A stretch of 37,723 bases of DNA from positions 1 to 37,723 of the forward strand of contig JAATGU010000034.1 in assembly GCA_015654535.1 (NCBI GenBank). The letters are read 5' to 3'. The DNA is from Bacteroidales bacterium (GTDB taxonomy: Bacteria > Bacteroidota > Bacteroidia > Bacteroidales > Bacteroidaceae). The notes beneath the pieces are model-generated. The model saw nothing but the letters and a program-made list of their open reading frames with translations, was not told the DNA's origin and did no database searches. A program made the translations under genes and the position numbers. Shown here piece by piece: positions 15,674 to 24,467 of this stretch (position 1 is the first letter of the stretch; each line of letters opens with the position of its first letter).

Positions 15674-17467
15674 TTATTCGAAATCAAGTTTTATTAGTTC
15701 GTCGTTTTTGGAAAAATTTACGAAGAATACTTTCTTATTAATAAATCCTCCCCAGTTGTTTGTCCGCTCAAAATTGAATCCTGTTTGTATGGGACGTATA
15801 TAATTCATCTGCGATAAATGCTTTTCAAATCCGGTACCATACTGTGAGAGTGCTTTCAGGAAGAAGTAACCCATATCAAATCCTAACATTCCATATTTGG
15901 GATACGTCTTGATCATTTCTTTTCCATACCATTTGTGATAAGAAGTAATGAAATTAATCGCTTCCGGCAATAGATTATTCGTATAGAAAGAAGAATAGAA
16001 ATAAGTATCCAACTCATAGAACTTTGCCAAATGATCCTTTGTGTAAGTCTGCCATTCAGGATAACCAAACAGATGAATCTTGGAATGTGGATGTTCTCTG
16101 ACCAGCATTTGCAATTGCGGTAAACATTTTACGAGGGTGATGCTGGAACCGGAAGTGGGGATAAAGATATTTTCCAAAGTACTGCTGAGTGCCGTTTTAA
16201 GGACAGAAGCAGTAGCATTGGCTTTCACAAATTTATAAGGCACATGGTGACTCTTTAGTTCGTGTTCAAATCCTTTGATAAAATCTTTCTTTTCTCCTTC
16301 ATTATCATCAGCATCAAGAAAAATAACATTCGCGGAGGTAAATTGACGCAAAAAGTGTTCGTAAACCTCTGAATATAAATAAGACTGAGGAGTATTTACC
16401 TGAAAGATCATTGGGTTATTGAATACCTGATTATCTTTTGAGCTAAATGGAATCACCAGTTTTATGTTATTCTTCTTAGCAAAGTTTGCCAAGGGCTTGA
16501 TATGTGTGCTATGTAACGGACCAAAGATGATATTCATTTTCTTTAGTTCGTCTTTAGCGAGGATGGAATTCAGGGAAGTGTTTTCTCCACCTGAATCATA
16601 AGTAAAGACTTCCACCGAAGTTCCGGCTTTTTTCAAACTATCTATAGCAATAAGGAAACCTTGATAAAACTCCACCATACGAACAGATTCGGCTTTTCCT
16701 CCGCCATCCAGCATAAATGGTAAAATGACTGCAACCTTTATTGAGGACAGTTTTTCATTTTTAATCTTTTGGATACTGAATAGTTCTGTATTGCTAGGAA
16801 TATTTTGGGGTTCCTCTTTCTTTTTTTCACTAGCTGGATAAGGAATACAGAGAAAATGTCCCTTTTTCATTCCATCCTTTAATTCCGGGTTGGCAGCAAT
16901 CAACTCTTGTTGGGTGATGCCGTATTGTTTGGATATACTGAAGATTGTTTCTTTTTTTGCCACCTTATGCAAATCCTGACAATTAGGTTTTACGGCAGGA
17001 CGTTTTGCCGATAAATCATTTGTCTTTTTGGTTGCATCTTCTTTAATATCGGCAACTTCATTTGCAGGGATTATAAGTACTTGCCCTATTTGGAAATTGC
17101 TGGCACTCAGTCCTGGGTTAGCATCACAGATATCTTGTGCCGAAACTTTATATTTCACTGTTAGCCCATAAAGAGTCTCACCACTTTGAATGGTATGAAA
17201 CTTATTAGATTGTTTTTTTGCTTTGCTTTGGGGAATTCTAAGCTTTTGTCCGGCATATATCTTTTCATCACATCCGGGGTTCAGTTTTACAATCTCAGCA
17301 GTGGTAACATTGTATGTGCTGGCAATGGAATAGAGACTCTGACCTTTTTCAATAGTATGAAGAAAATAAGAATTACTTTCCTGAGCAATAACTGTAAAAC
17401 AGGAAAAACCGGTAAACAGTAAAGCTACACACAAAGACCTGAGTGAATTCGTTTGTTTAAAGTCCAT
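15674..17467 (-). CDS. LysM and periplasmic-binding-protein-like (PBP1) fusion protein
   Basis: The 597-residue envelope protein has a signal peptide (about 1-29, cleaved near VIAQ). Three LysM peptidoglycan-binding repeats lie at about 35-79, 90-134 and 167-210. From about 245 to the end it has a type 1 periplasmic-binding fold of the branched-chain amino acid receptor type (SSIKVAVILPFMLDGGG ... YQGFLIAIDSL). LysM should hold it on the cell wall in the periplasm. No ABC permease accompanies it, so it is more likely a sensor or scaffold than a transport receptor. It is coupled to the barrel gene 3 bp downstream. Confidence 0.88.
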   Translation of the reverse strand: MDFKQTNSLRSLCVALLFTGFSCFTVIAQESNSYFLHTIEKGQSLYSIASTYNVTTAEIVKLNPGCDEKIYAGQKLRIPQSKAKKQSNKFHTIQSGETLYGLTVKYKVSAQDICDANPGLSASNFQIGQVLIIPANEVADIKEDATKKTNDLSAKRPAVKPNCQDLHKVAKKETIFSISKQYGITQQELIAANPELKDGMKKGHFLCIPYPASEKKKEEPQNIPSNTELFSIQKIKNEKLSSIKVAVILPFMLDGGGKAESVRMVEFYQGFLIAIDSLKKAGTSVEVFTYDSGGENTSLNSILAKDELKKMNIIFGPLHSTHIKPLANFAKKNNIKLVIPFSSKDNQVFNNPMIFQVNTPQSYLYSEVYEHFLRQFTSANVIFLDADDNEGEKKDFIKGFEHELKSHHVPYKFVKANATASVLKTALSSTLENIFIPTSGSSITLVKCLPQLQMLVREHPHSKIHLFGYPEWQTYTKDHLAKFYELDTYFYSSFYTNNLLPEAINFITSYHKWYGKEMIKTYPKYGMLGFDMGYFFLKALSQYGTGFEKHLSQMNYIRPIQTGFNFERTNNWGGFINKKVFFVNFSKNDELIKLDFE

Positions 17468-17492
17468 TATTATTTTAATCTTAAATGAAAAG

Positions 17493-17500
17493 CAAAGGTA
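17493..17500 (-). promoter_or_regulatory. Candidate -7 box of the LysM/PBP1 gene
   Basis: TACCTTTG on the minus strand, a perfect TAnnTTTG match, would give a leader of about 20 nt to the ATG at 17467. No clear -33 element was found. Confidence 0.5.
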
Positions 17501-17583
17501 TGAAAATCTGTTATATTCACATTATATATTGAGTTAAGAAAATAATATTCTCTTTTTTAATTAAATATTTCAGTTGGAAACAT

Positions 17584-17591
17584 TAATTTTG
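17584..17591 (+). promoter_or_regulatory. Candidate -7 box of the CHU_C-domain gene
   Basis: TAATTTTG is a perfect match about 60 bp upstream of the ATG at 17650. It may drive the whole run through uvrA. Confidence 0.5.
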
Positions 17592-17649
17592 CAAAGATTC
17601 CGTTAGGTATATATAATTCTCGTATTGAGAAATAATATAATTGTTCCAA

Positions 17650-18402
17650 ATGAGACAAAAAGATAGCAAACAAAAGATTTTATTGACTAGAAAGGCAGGC
17701 TCGTTGGTGCTGCTTTACTTTTCACTCTTATTCTTTTTCCTCCCATTGAAGGCTCAGGTAAATGATATTGTGGCAGATCCTGTTGCTTGGCAAACGTCGG
17801 AAAACGGGCAAGCTGTTGAAGGTGATACTATAAGACCCGGTGACCAGTTTACGGGTGCTGCTCCGATGGAAGTTTCATTTGCCTCCAACGTTACAAATGC
17901 AGCGTCTACTTTGCGCTATGAATGGAAACTTTCTGAAAGTCAAGACTTCTCATCAACACTGTTAAGCCGTTTTGACGAAAATATGATTTATACTTTTACT
18001 GCTTCTGGGACATATTATATAAAGCTCTACATTACTGATACGCAAACAGACGTGACCTATGAGTCGGATGCCTTTTCTGTGATGATCAGCGAATCTGAAC
18101 TAAAGGTACCTAATGCTTTTTCACCCAATGGTGACGGAGTAAATGACGTGTTTAAAGTGAAATATAAATCATTAGTGAAGTTTAATGCATATATTTTTAA
18201 TCGATGGGGACAACAACTTTATAAGTGGAATAATCCCGATGAAGGATGGGACGGTACGGCTCATGGAAAAAATGTAAAAGACGGTGTTTATTTTATTGTT
18301 ATTGAGGCAGTGGGATCAGATGGAATTAAGTATAATTACAAAAAAGATATCAATATTCTACGTGGATTTAGTGGTACAACTACCAGTGGAACCGGAGAAT
18401 AA
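17650..18402 (+). CDS. Gliding-motility/T9SS type B C-terminal (CHU_C) domain protein
   Basis: The 250-residue secreted protein starts with a signal peptide ([22 protein letters not shown]). Next is an Ig/PKD-like domain ([20 protein letters not shown] ... [20 protein letters not shown]). It ends with a complete CHU_C domain: [18 protein letters not shown], then [30 protein letters not shown] and [10 protein letters not shown]. In Flavobacteriia and relatives this domain directs type IX secretion or anchors adhesins. Here there is almost nothing for it to carry. ATG 17650 is preferred to an in-frame TTG at 17641. uvrA starts 11 bp after it, so the two are probably cotranscribed. Confidence 0.85.
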   Translation: MRQKDSKQKILLTRKAGSLVLLYFSLLFFFLPLKAQVNDIVADPVAWQTSENGQAVEGDTIRPGDQFTGAAPMEVSFASNVTNAASTLRYEWKLSESQDFSSTLLSRFDENMIYTFTASGTYYIKLYITDTQTDVTYESDAFSVMISESELKVPNAFSPNGDGVNDVFKVKYKSLVKFNAYIFNRWGQQLYKWNNPDEGWDGTAHGKNVKDGVYFIVIEAVGSDGIKYNYKKDINILRGFSGTTTSGTGE

Positions 18403-18412
18403 ATAAAAATAT

Positions 18413-21250
18413 ATGGTTGAAGAAACAGAACAAGTAAGTGTGTACGGTGCGCGTGTACACAATTTAAAAAATATAGATGTAAATATTCCTCGTAATAGCC
18501 TCACGGTTATTACAGGACTAAGTGGGAGTGGTAAATCATCTTTAGCGTTTGATACGATTTTTGCGGAAGGACAACGTCGGTATATTGAGACCTTTTCGGC
18601 ATATGCGCGTAATTTTTTAGGGAATATGGAACGTCCGGATGTGGATAAAATAACCGGACTAAGTCCTGTTATTTCCATCGAACAGAAAACTACCAATAAG
18701 AATCCTCGCTCTACAGTGGGAACCTCTACCGAAATTTATGACTATCTACGCTTGCTTTTTGCAAGGGCTGGAGAAGCATATTCTTATGTCTCTGGAGAAA
18801 AGATGGTTAAGTATACTGAAGAACAAATTCTGGATTTAATTTTAAGAGATTATAAAGGAAAAAGGATCTATTTACTTGCACCTGTTGTTAAAGCAAGAAA
18901 AGGGCATTACAAAGATCTTTTTGAGCAAATCAGGAAAAAGGGATATCTAAATGTACGGGTGGATGGAGATATTAAAGAAATAACTCACGGCATGAAGCTC
19001 GATCGTTACAAAAATCATGATATTGAAGTTGTAATTGATAAAATGATTGTAGAGGAAAAGGATATTAAACGATTGAAGCAAAGTGTGGCTACTGCAATGG
19101 TCCAAGGAGACGGATTGATAATGATACTGGATGCTCAAACTCTTAGTCTAAGGCATTATAGCAAAAGGTTAATGTGCCCGGTAACAGGATTGTCTTACCG
19201 AGAACCCGCCCCTCATAATTTTTCTTTTAACTCACCCCAGGGCGCTTGCCCTAAATGTAAGGGTTTGGGGGTAGTAAACCAAATTGCGATCGATAAGATT
19301 TTATGGAATCGTGAGCTTTCCATTTATGATGGAGGGATTGCAGCACTTGGCAAATATAAAAACGTGATGATTTTTTGGCAAATTGCTGCTATTTTAGAGA
19401 AATATGACGCCAAACTAAAAACGCCTGTTAAAGAAATTCCTCAAGATGCAATTGATGAAATTCTAAATGGTTCGGATGAAAGGATTAAAATAAGCCGTCA
19501 TCTGATAGGATCCTCTTCAGACTATTTCATGACTTTCGAAGGAGTGATAAAATATATTCTGATGATGCAGGAAAAGGACGCTTCGCCTACTGCTCAGAAA
19601 TGGGCGGATCAGTTCTCCCAAACTACTATCTGTCCCGAATGTAAAGGAGCCCGATTGAATAAGGAAGCGCTTCATTTTCGCATTCATGACAAAAATATCA
19701 GCGAACTTGCATCCATGGATCTTTCAGAACTTAGTGACTGGTTACAAAATGTGGATGAGTTTCTGAGTGAAAAACAAAATAAGATTGCTGTTGAAATACT
19801 AAAAGAGATTCGTACCCGTCTCCAATTCTTATTAGATGTAGGATTAGAGTACCTATCGCTTAGCAGAGCTTCGGCCACTTTATCGGGAGGTGAAAGCCAG
19901 CGAATTCGTTTGGCTACTCAGATCGGTTCCCAACTAGTGAATGTTCTATACATTCTCGACGAACCAAGTATCGGATTACATCAACGGGATAACCTGAAAT
20001 TAATCAATTCTCTAAAAACATTACGAGATGCTGGAAATTCGGTTATCGTGGTGGAGCATGATAAAGATATGATGCTTGCTGCTGATTATGTGGTTGATAT
20101 GGGACCTAAAGCCGGTCGTTTAGGAGGAGAAGTTGTTTTTGCAGGAACTCCCGAAGAAATGCTGAAGAAAGACACACTGACCTCTCGTTATCTGACTGGA
20201 AAAATAAAGATAGATATTCCTCTGAAGAGAAGAAAAGGAAACGGATTGATATTGAGTTTGAAAGGGGCGAAAGGAAATAACTTAAAAGGAGTGGATGTTG
20301 ATTTTCCTTTAGGTCAACTCATTTGTGTCACGGGGGTGTCGGGAAGTGGCAAATCTACTTTGATTAACAACACACTGCAACCTATTCTTTCACAAAAGTT
20401 TTATCATTCGTTGCAAGATCCATTGCCTTATGACTCAATAGAAGGACTTAATAATATTGATAAAGTGGTGAATGTGGATCAATCTCCACTGGGAAGAACT
20501 CCTCGTTCTAATCCAGCCACCTATACTGGCGTATTCTCGGATATTCGTTCCTTATATGTAGGATTGCCGGAAGCAAAGATCAGAGGTTACAAACCCGGAC
20601 GTTTTTCTTTTAATGTAGCCAGTGGCCGCTGTGAGGCTTGTTCCGGTAATGGCTACAAAACCATAGAAATGAATTTCCTTCCAGATGTCTATGTGCCTTG
20701 TGAAGTCTGTCATGGCAAGCGTTACAATCGCGAAACGCTGGAAGTTCGCTTTAAAGGAAAATCTATTGCTGATGTACTGGATATGACCATTAATCATGCT
20801 GTGGAGTTTTTTGAGAATGTGCCGCAAATCCTGAATAAAATAAAAGTCATTCAAGATGTTGGTTTGGGATACATTAAATTGGGACAATATTCCACTACAC
20901 TTTCCGGAGGAGAAAGTCAGCGAGTGAAATTGGCCACAGAATTATCCAAACGAGACACTGGAAAAACTCTTTATATTTTGGATGAACCAACCACCGGGCT
21001 TCATTTTGAAGATATTCGCGTGCTGATGGGCGTGCTAAATAAGCTTGTAAATAAAGGAAATACGGTAATTGTGATTGAACATAATATGGATGTGATTAAA
21101 ATGGCAGATTATATTATTGATATTGGACCTGAAGGAGGAAGGGGAGGAGGAGAACTTCTTTGCTGTGGTACTCCCGAAAAAGTGGCAATGTGTACAAAAG
21201 GGTATACCCCAAAGTTTTTAAAAGAAGAATTGTATCATGAAAATAAATAA
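18413..21250 (+). CDS. uvrA: Excinuclease ABC subunit UvrA
   Basis: The 945-residue protein is full length for the damage-sensing ATPase of nucleotide excision repair. It has two ABC modules with Walker A motifs GLSGSGKS (about 35-42) and GVSGSGKST in the second half. Both signature motifs ([10 protein letters not shown] and [10 protein letters not shown]) and two zinc modules (CPKCKGLG region and [11 protein letters not shown]...CEVCHGKRY) are visible. It acts with UvrB (8928-10955). It overlaps ybaK by 14 bp and follows a secreted protein gene closely, an odd partner. No sign of truncation. Confidence 0.98.
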   Translation: MVEETEQVSVYGARVHNLKNIDVNIPRNSLTVITGLSGSGKSSLAFDTIFAEGQRRYIETFSAYARNFLGNMERPDVDKITGLSPVISIEQKTTNKNPRSTVGTSTEIYDYLRLLFARAGEAYSYVSGEKMVKYTEEQILDLILRDYKGKRIYLLAPVVKARKGHYKDLFEQIRKKGYLNVRVDGDIKEITHGMKLDRYKNHDIEVVIDKMIVEEKDIKRLKQSVATAMVQGDGLIMILDAQTLSLRHYSKRLMCPVTGLSYREPAPHNFSFNSPQGACPKCKGLGVVNQIAIDKILWNRELSIYDGGIAALGKYKNVMIFWQIAAILEKYDAKLKTPVKEIPQDAIDEILNGSDERIKISRHLIGSSSDYFMTFEGVIKYILMMQEKDASPTAQKWADQFSQTTICPECKGARLNKEALHFRIHDKNISELASMDLSELSDWLQNVDEFLSEKQNKIAVEILKEIRTRLQFLLDVGLEYLSLSRASATLSGGESQRIRLATQIGSQLVNVLYILDEPSIGLHQRDNLKLINSLKTLRDAGNSVIVVEHDKDMMLAADYVVDMGPKAGRLGGEVVFAGTPEEMLKKDTLTSRYLTGKIKIDIPLKRRKGNGLILSLKGAKGNNLKGVDVDFPLGQLICVTGVSGSGKSTLINNTLQPILSQKFYHSLQDPLPYDSIEGLNNIDKVVNVDQSPLGRTPRSNPATYTGVFSDIRSLYVGLPEAKIRGYKPGRFSFNVASGRCEACSGNGYKTIEMNFLPDVYVPCEVCHGKRYNRETLEVRFKGKSIADVLDMTINHAVEFFENVPQILNKIKVIQDVGLGYIKLGQYSTTLSGGESQRVKLATELSKRDTGKTLYILDEPTTGLHFEDIRVLMGVLNKLVNKGNTVIVIEHNMDVIKMADYIIDIGPEGGRGGGELLCCGTPEKVAMCTKGYTPKFLKEELYHENK

Positions 21251-21728
21251 AACCAATGCCGTACGCTTATTGGATAAGGCTAAAATAACTTATGAATTAA
21301 TACCTTACCAAGTGGATGAAGAAGATCTGAGTGCTGTACATGTGGCGGCAAGCTTAGGAGAGCATATAGAGCAGGTTTTTAAAACCTTAGTTCTTCATGG
21401 GGACAAGACAGGGCATTTTGTTTGTGTACTTCCCGGTGATAAAGAAGTTAACCTCAAATTGGCAGCAAAAGTCTCAGGTAATAAAAACTGTGAGATGATT
21501 CCCCTGAAAGAGTTACTTCCTACTACTGGATATATTCGTGGGGCTTGTTCTCCAATAGGGATGAAAAAAAGTTTCCCTACCTTTATTCACACAACTTGTC
21601 TGTTATTTACTATGATTTATGTGAGTGCAGGGCAGAGAGGTTTACAAATAAAAATTGATCCGAAAGACTTGATCAAAGAAGTAAGGGCGGAGGTTTGTGC
21701 TCTTTACACAGAAGACGAAATTAATTAA
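21237..21728 (+). CDS. ybaK: Cys-tRNA(Pro)/Cys-tRNA(Cys) deacylase YbaK
   Basis: The 163-residue protein is a YbaK/EbsC-type trans-editing deacylase. Recognisable elements are AVRLLDKAKITYELIPY, VAASLGEHIEQVFKTLVLHGDKTGHFVCVLPGDKEVNLKLAAK with the conserved Lys, and GYIRGACSPIGMKKSFPTFI. It removes wrongly attached cysteine from tRNA-Pro in the cytoplasm. Its start lies inside the end of uvrA (14-bp overlap), so translation is probably coupled. Confidence 0.92.
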   Translation: MKINKTNAVRLLDKAKITYELIPYQVDEEDLSAVHVAASLGEHIEQVFKTLVLHGDKTGHFVCVLPGDKEVNLKLAAKVSGNKNCEMIPLKELLPTTGYIRGACSPIGMKKSFPTFIHTTCLLFTMIYVSAGQRGLQIKIDPKDLIKEVRAEVCALYTEDEIN

Positions 21729-21760
21729 TTAATCATATTTAAATCCAATAAACAAAAAAA

Positions 21761-22654
21761 ATGAAAAAACAACTTTTACTAGTTGCCGTACTATTATGCT
21801 CACAGAGCAATGTGATGTACGTAAATGCACAAACAAAAGGCTCTAAGCCAGAAGTTATGAATAATCAGCTGGACTCACTCGCATATACAATGGGAATGGC
21901 ACAAACACAAGGTCTGAAAGAGTATTTATCGGGTAAGCTGGAAGTGGATACCACTTATATCAATGATTTTATTAAAGGATTAAAAGCTTCTGCCAACTCT
22001 ACAGACAAACAAGAGAATGCTTATTTTGCAGGGATTCAGATTGGTCAGCAAATCAGTAATCAGATGATGAAAGGTGTTAACCAAGAGTTATTTGGCAAAG
22101 ATTCTAAACAAAGCATTAGTAAGGAGTTGTTTTTAAACGGTTTTATTGCCGGTGTACTTGGTAAAGGAGGATTGATGAGTGTAAAATCTGCACAAGATTA
22201 TGTACAGGCTAACATTGAAAAGATAAAAGAAGAATCCTTGGAGCAAACTTATGGAGCTAATAAAGAGGCTGGAATAAAATTTCTTGCAGAAAATAAACAG
22301 AAAGAAGGAATAGTTACTACTCCAAGCGGATTACAATATAAAATTGTAACCAAAGGAATAGGTGAAATACCTAAAGTTGATAGTAAAGTAAAAGTTCACT
22401 ATAAAGGAACTTTTCTGGACGGGACAGAATTTGATAGTTCTTATAAGCGAAACGAGCCGATAACTATTTCTGCCAATCAGGTGATCAAAGGGTGGACTGA
22501 AGCTTTGACATTAATGCCTGTAGGATCTAAATGGATTCTTTATGTTCCTCAGGAACTTGCTTATGGTTCTAAAGAATCGGGTCCAATCAAACCATTCTCC
22601 ACACTTATTTTTGAAGTAGAACTATTAAGTATTGAAAAACCAGCCAGTAAATAA
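21761..22654 (+). CDS. FKBP-type peptidyl-prolyl cis-trans isomerase, Mip/FkpA-like
   Basis: The 297-residue envelope protein has a signal peptide (about 1-23, ending VNAQ). A helical FKBP_N dimerisation segment (about 30-180) follows, including LDSLAYTMGMAQTQGL and YFAGIQIGQQI. The C-terminal FKBP domain (about 190-293) shows VKVHYKGTFLDGTEFDSSYKR, VIKGWTEALTLMPVGSKWILYVP and LAYG. It should catalyse proline isomerisation or chaperone folding in the periplasm or outer membrane. It lies 32 bp after ybaK and 11 bp before the transporter gene. Confidence 0.92.
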   Translation: MKKQLLLVAVLLCSQSNVMYVNAQTKGSKPEVMNNQLDSLAYTMGMAQTQGLKEYLSGKLEVDTTYINDFIKGLKASANSTDKQENAYFAGIQIGQQISNQMMKGVNQELFGKDSKQSISKELFLNGFIAGVLGKGGLMSVKSAQDYVQANIEKIKEESLEQTYGANKEAGIKFLAENKQKEGIVTTPSGLQYKIVTKGIGEIPKVDSKVKVHYKGTFLDGTEFDSSYKRNEPITISANQVIKGWTEALTLMPVGSKWILYVPQELAYGSKESGPIKPFSTLIFEVELLSIEKPASK

Positions 22655-22665
22655 AACAATGATTT

Positions 22666-24354
22666 ATGCTTAAAGGACATCCCAAAGGATTATTTGTACT
22701 TGCCCTTGCAAACATGGGTGAGCGCTTTGGCTACTATACCATGTTAGCCATTTTTGTGCTTTTTATTCAGGCTAAATTTGGCTTCGACAAAGATGTTTCA
22801 AGTGTCATCTTTTCTAGTTTTTTGGCTTTAGTCTATTTTCTTCCGCTAATGGGAGGTATTGTTGCTGATCGTTTTCTTGGATATGGAAAAACAATTATTT
22901 TGGGTGTGATTGTGATGTTTATGGGCTATTTATTATTAGCAATTCCCACCGAAGTAAATGCAATAGGCAAAGTAATGATGTTTGGTGCATTGGGATTGAT
23001 TGCTATCGGTACAGGTTTCTTTAAAGGTAACCTGCAAGCACTGGTGGGTAATCTATATGATGATCCGAAATATAGTTCTAAGCGTGATTTGGCATTTAGC
23101 ATTTTCTATATGTGCATCAATATTGGTGCCTTTTTCGCTCCTTCAGCAGCAGGTGCAGTTTATAATCATTTTTTGCAAAAGGCCGGGTTGACTTATGAAG
23201 CAAAGATTCCCGCATTTGCCCACCAACTTGCCAATGGAACCATTTCTACCGAAGGATTAGCAAACTTTAAACAACTTGCCGAAGCGCAGACCTTGGGGGC
23301 AAGTGCTAATCTTTCAGCTTTTGGCTCCCATTATATTGATAAACTGTCCGAAGGATACAATTATGGTTTTGCAGTAGCATGTATTTCTTTGTTAATTTCT
23401 CTAACTATTTTTCTGGTATTCCGTAAATACTATAAAAAAGCAGACGTCACGGTTCGTGAACAAGAAAAAGTGAATAGGGCTTCTGGAAATACTACTCATG
23501 TGGAAGAACTTTCTCCTACAGAGACGAAACAACGGGTGATTGCCCTATGTTTAGTTTTTATGGTGGTTATATTTTTTTGGATGGCCTTCCATCAAAACGG
23601 TTTAACATTAACTTGGTTTGCAAGGGATTATACCAGTAGTGCAGTAGTTGGCCTTAATAGAATTGGATTCAAACTACCCACAATGGTAATGATGATTATC
23701 TCTTTCTATGGAATTTTGGGATTGACTCAGCTAAAAAGCATCGGGGGGAAGGTTATCAGCACACTTATACTTGTGGCAGGAGTTGCCGGAACCTATGCTT
23801 ATTACATAGGTATGCCCGAAGTCATCAATATTACTCCTGAAATATTTCAACAATTCAACCCATTCTTCATTATTATTCTTACTCCACTGTCAGTCGGATT
23901 ATTTTCCATATTGAGCAATAAAGGAAAAGAACCTTCTGCCCCTCGTAAGATTGGCATGGGAATGTTTATCGCTGCATTGGCTTTTATACTGATGTCTATA
24001 GGATCTTTTGGACTGCCTACTCCTGATGTGATTAAAGCAACAGGAGGCGTTAGTAATTTTTTAGTTTCACCCAACTTATTGATTAGCACTTATTTTACGC
24101 TAACCATTGCCGAATTATTTCTGAGTCCAATGGGTTTGAGCTTCGTGTCTCGCGTAGCTCCTCCCAAATACAAAGGGCTGATGCAAGGAGGTTGGCTGGC
24201 CGCTACGGCTGTAGGTAACTATTGTGTTGCCATCATTGGTCACTTGTGGGGCATTCAGTTATGGTTGCTTTGGGGAATACTTGTTGTTCTCTGTGTACTT
24301 TCCGGTTTATTTATTTTTTCGATTATGAAAAAACTGGAAGCTGTAGCTAAATAA
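22666..24354 (+). CDS. Proton-dependent oligopeptide transporter (POT/PTR2 family)
   Basis: This 562-residue inner-membrane protein has at least twelve hydrophobic helices. POT signatures are visible: ERFGYYTMLAIFVLF (ExxER-like segment in helix 1), GGIVADRFLGYGKTI and FKGNLQALVGNLYDDP. It should import di- and tripeptides with protons. A convergent S9 peptidase gene lies just downstream, and together they fit peptide salvage, though they do not share a transcript. A bidirectional terminator lies between them. Confidence 0.92.
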   Translation: MLKGHPKGLFVLALANMGERFGYYTMLAIFVLFIQAKFGFDKDVSSVIFSSFLALVYFLPLMGGIVADRFLGYGKTIILGVIVMFMGYLLLAIPTEVNAIGKVMMFGALGLIAIGTGFFKGNLQALVGNLYDDPKYSSKRDLAFSIFYMCINIGAFFAPSAAGAVYNHFLQKAGLTYEAKIPAFAHQLANGTISTEGLANFKQLAEAQTLGASANLSAFGSHYIDKLSEGYNYGFAVACISLLISLTIFLVFRKYYKKADVTVREQEKVNRASGNTTHVEELSPTETKQRVIALCLVFMVVIFFWMAFHQNGLTLTWFARDYTSSAVVGLNRIGFKLPTMVMMIISFYGILGLTQLKSIGGKVISTLILVAGVAGTYAYYIGMPEVINITPEIFQQFNPFFIIILTPLSVGLFSILSNKGKEPSAPRKIGMGMFIAALAFILMSIGSFGLPTPDVIKATGGVSNFLVSPNLLISTYFTLTIAELFLSPMGLSFVSRVAPPKYKGLMQGGWLAATAVGNYCVAIIGHLWGIQLWLLWGILVVLCVLSGLFIFSIMKKLEAVAK

Positions 24355-24381
24355 AAGAACAGATTATTTTCTAATAAAAAA

Positions 24382-24411
24382 AGAACCTCACTGCAAAACG
24401 AGTGAGGTTCT
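24382..24411. terminator. Bidirectional terminator between POT and S9 peptidase genes
   Basis: Perfect 11-bp arms AGAACCTCACT / AGTGAGGTTCT enclose an 8-nt loop. TCTTTTAAAT follows on the plus strand and T-rich sequence on the minus strand. It lies between convergent stop codons. Confidence 0.85.
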
Positions 24412-24467
24412 CTTTTAAATTATTGAATCTTGCTTAACATATTCTGTTAATGCTATTTTCCATTTTT

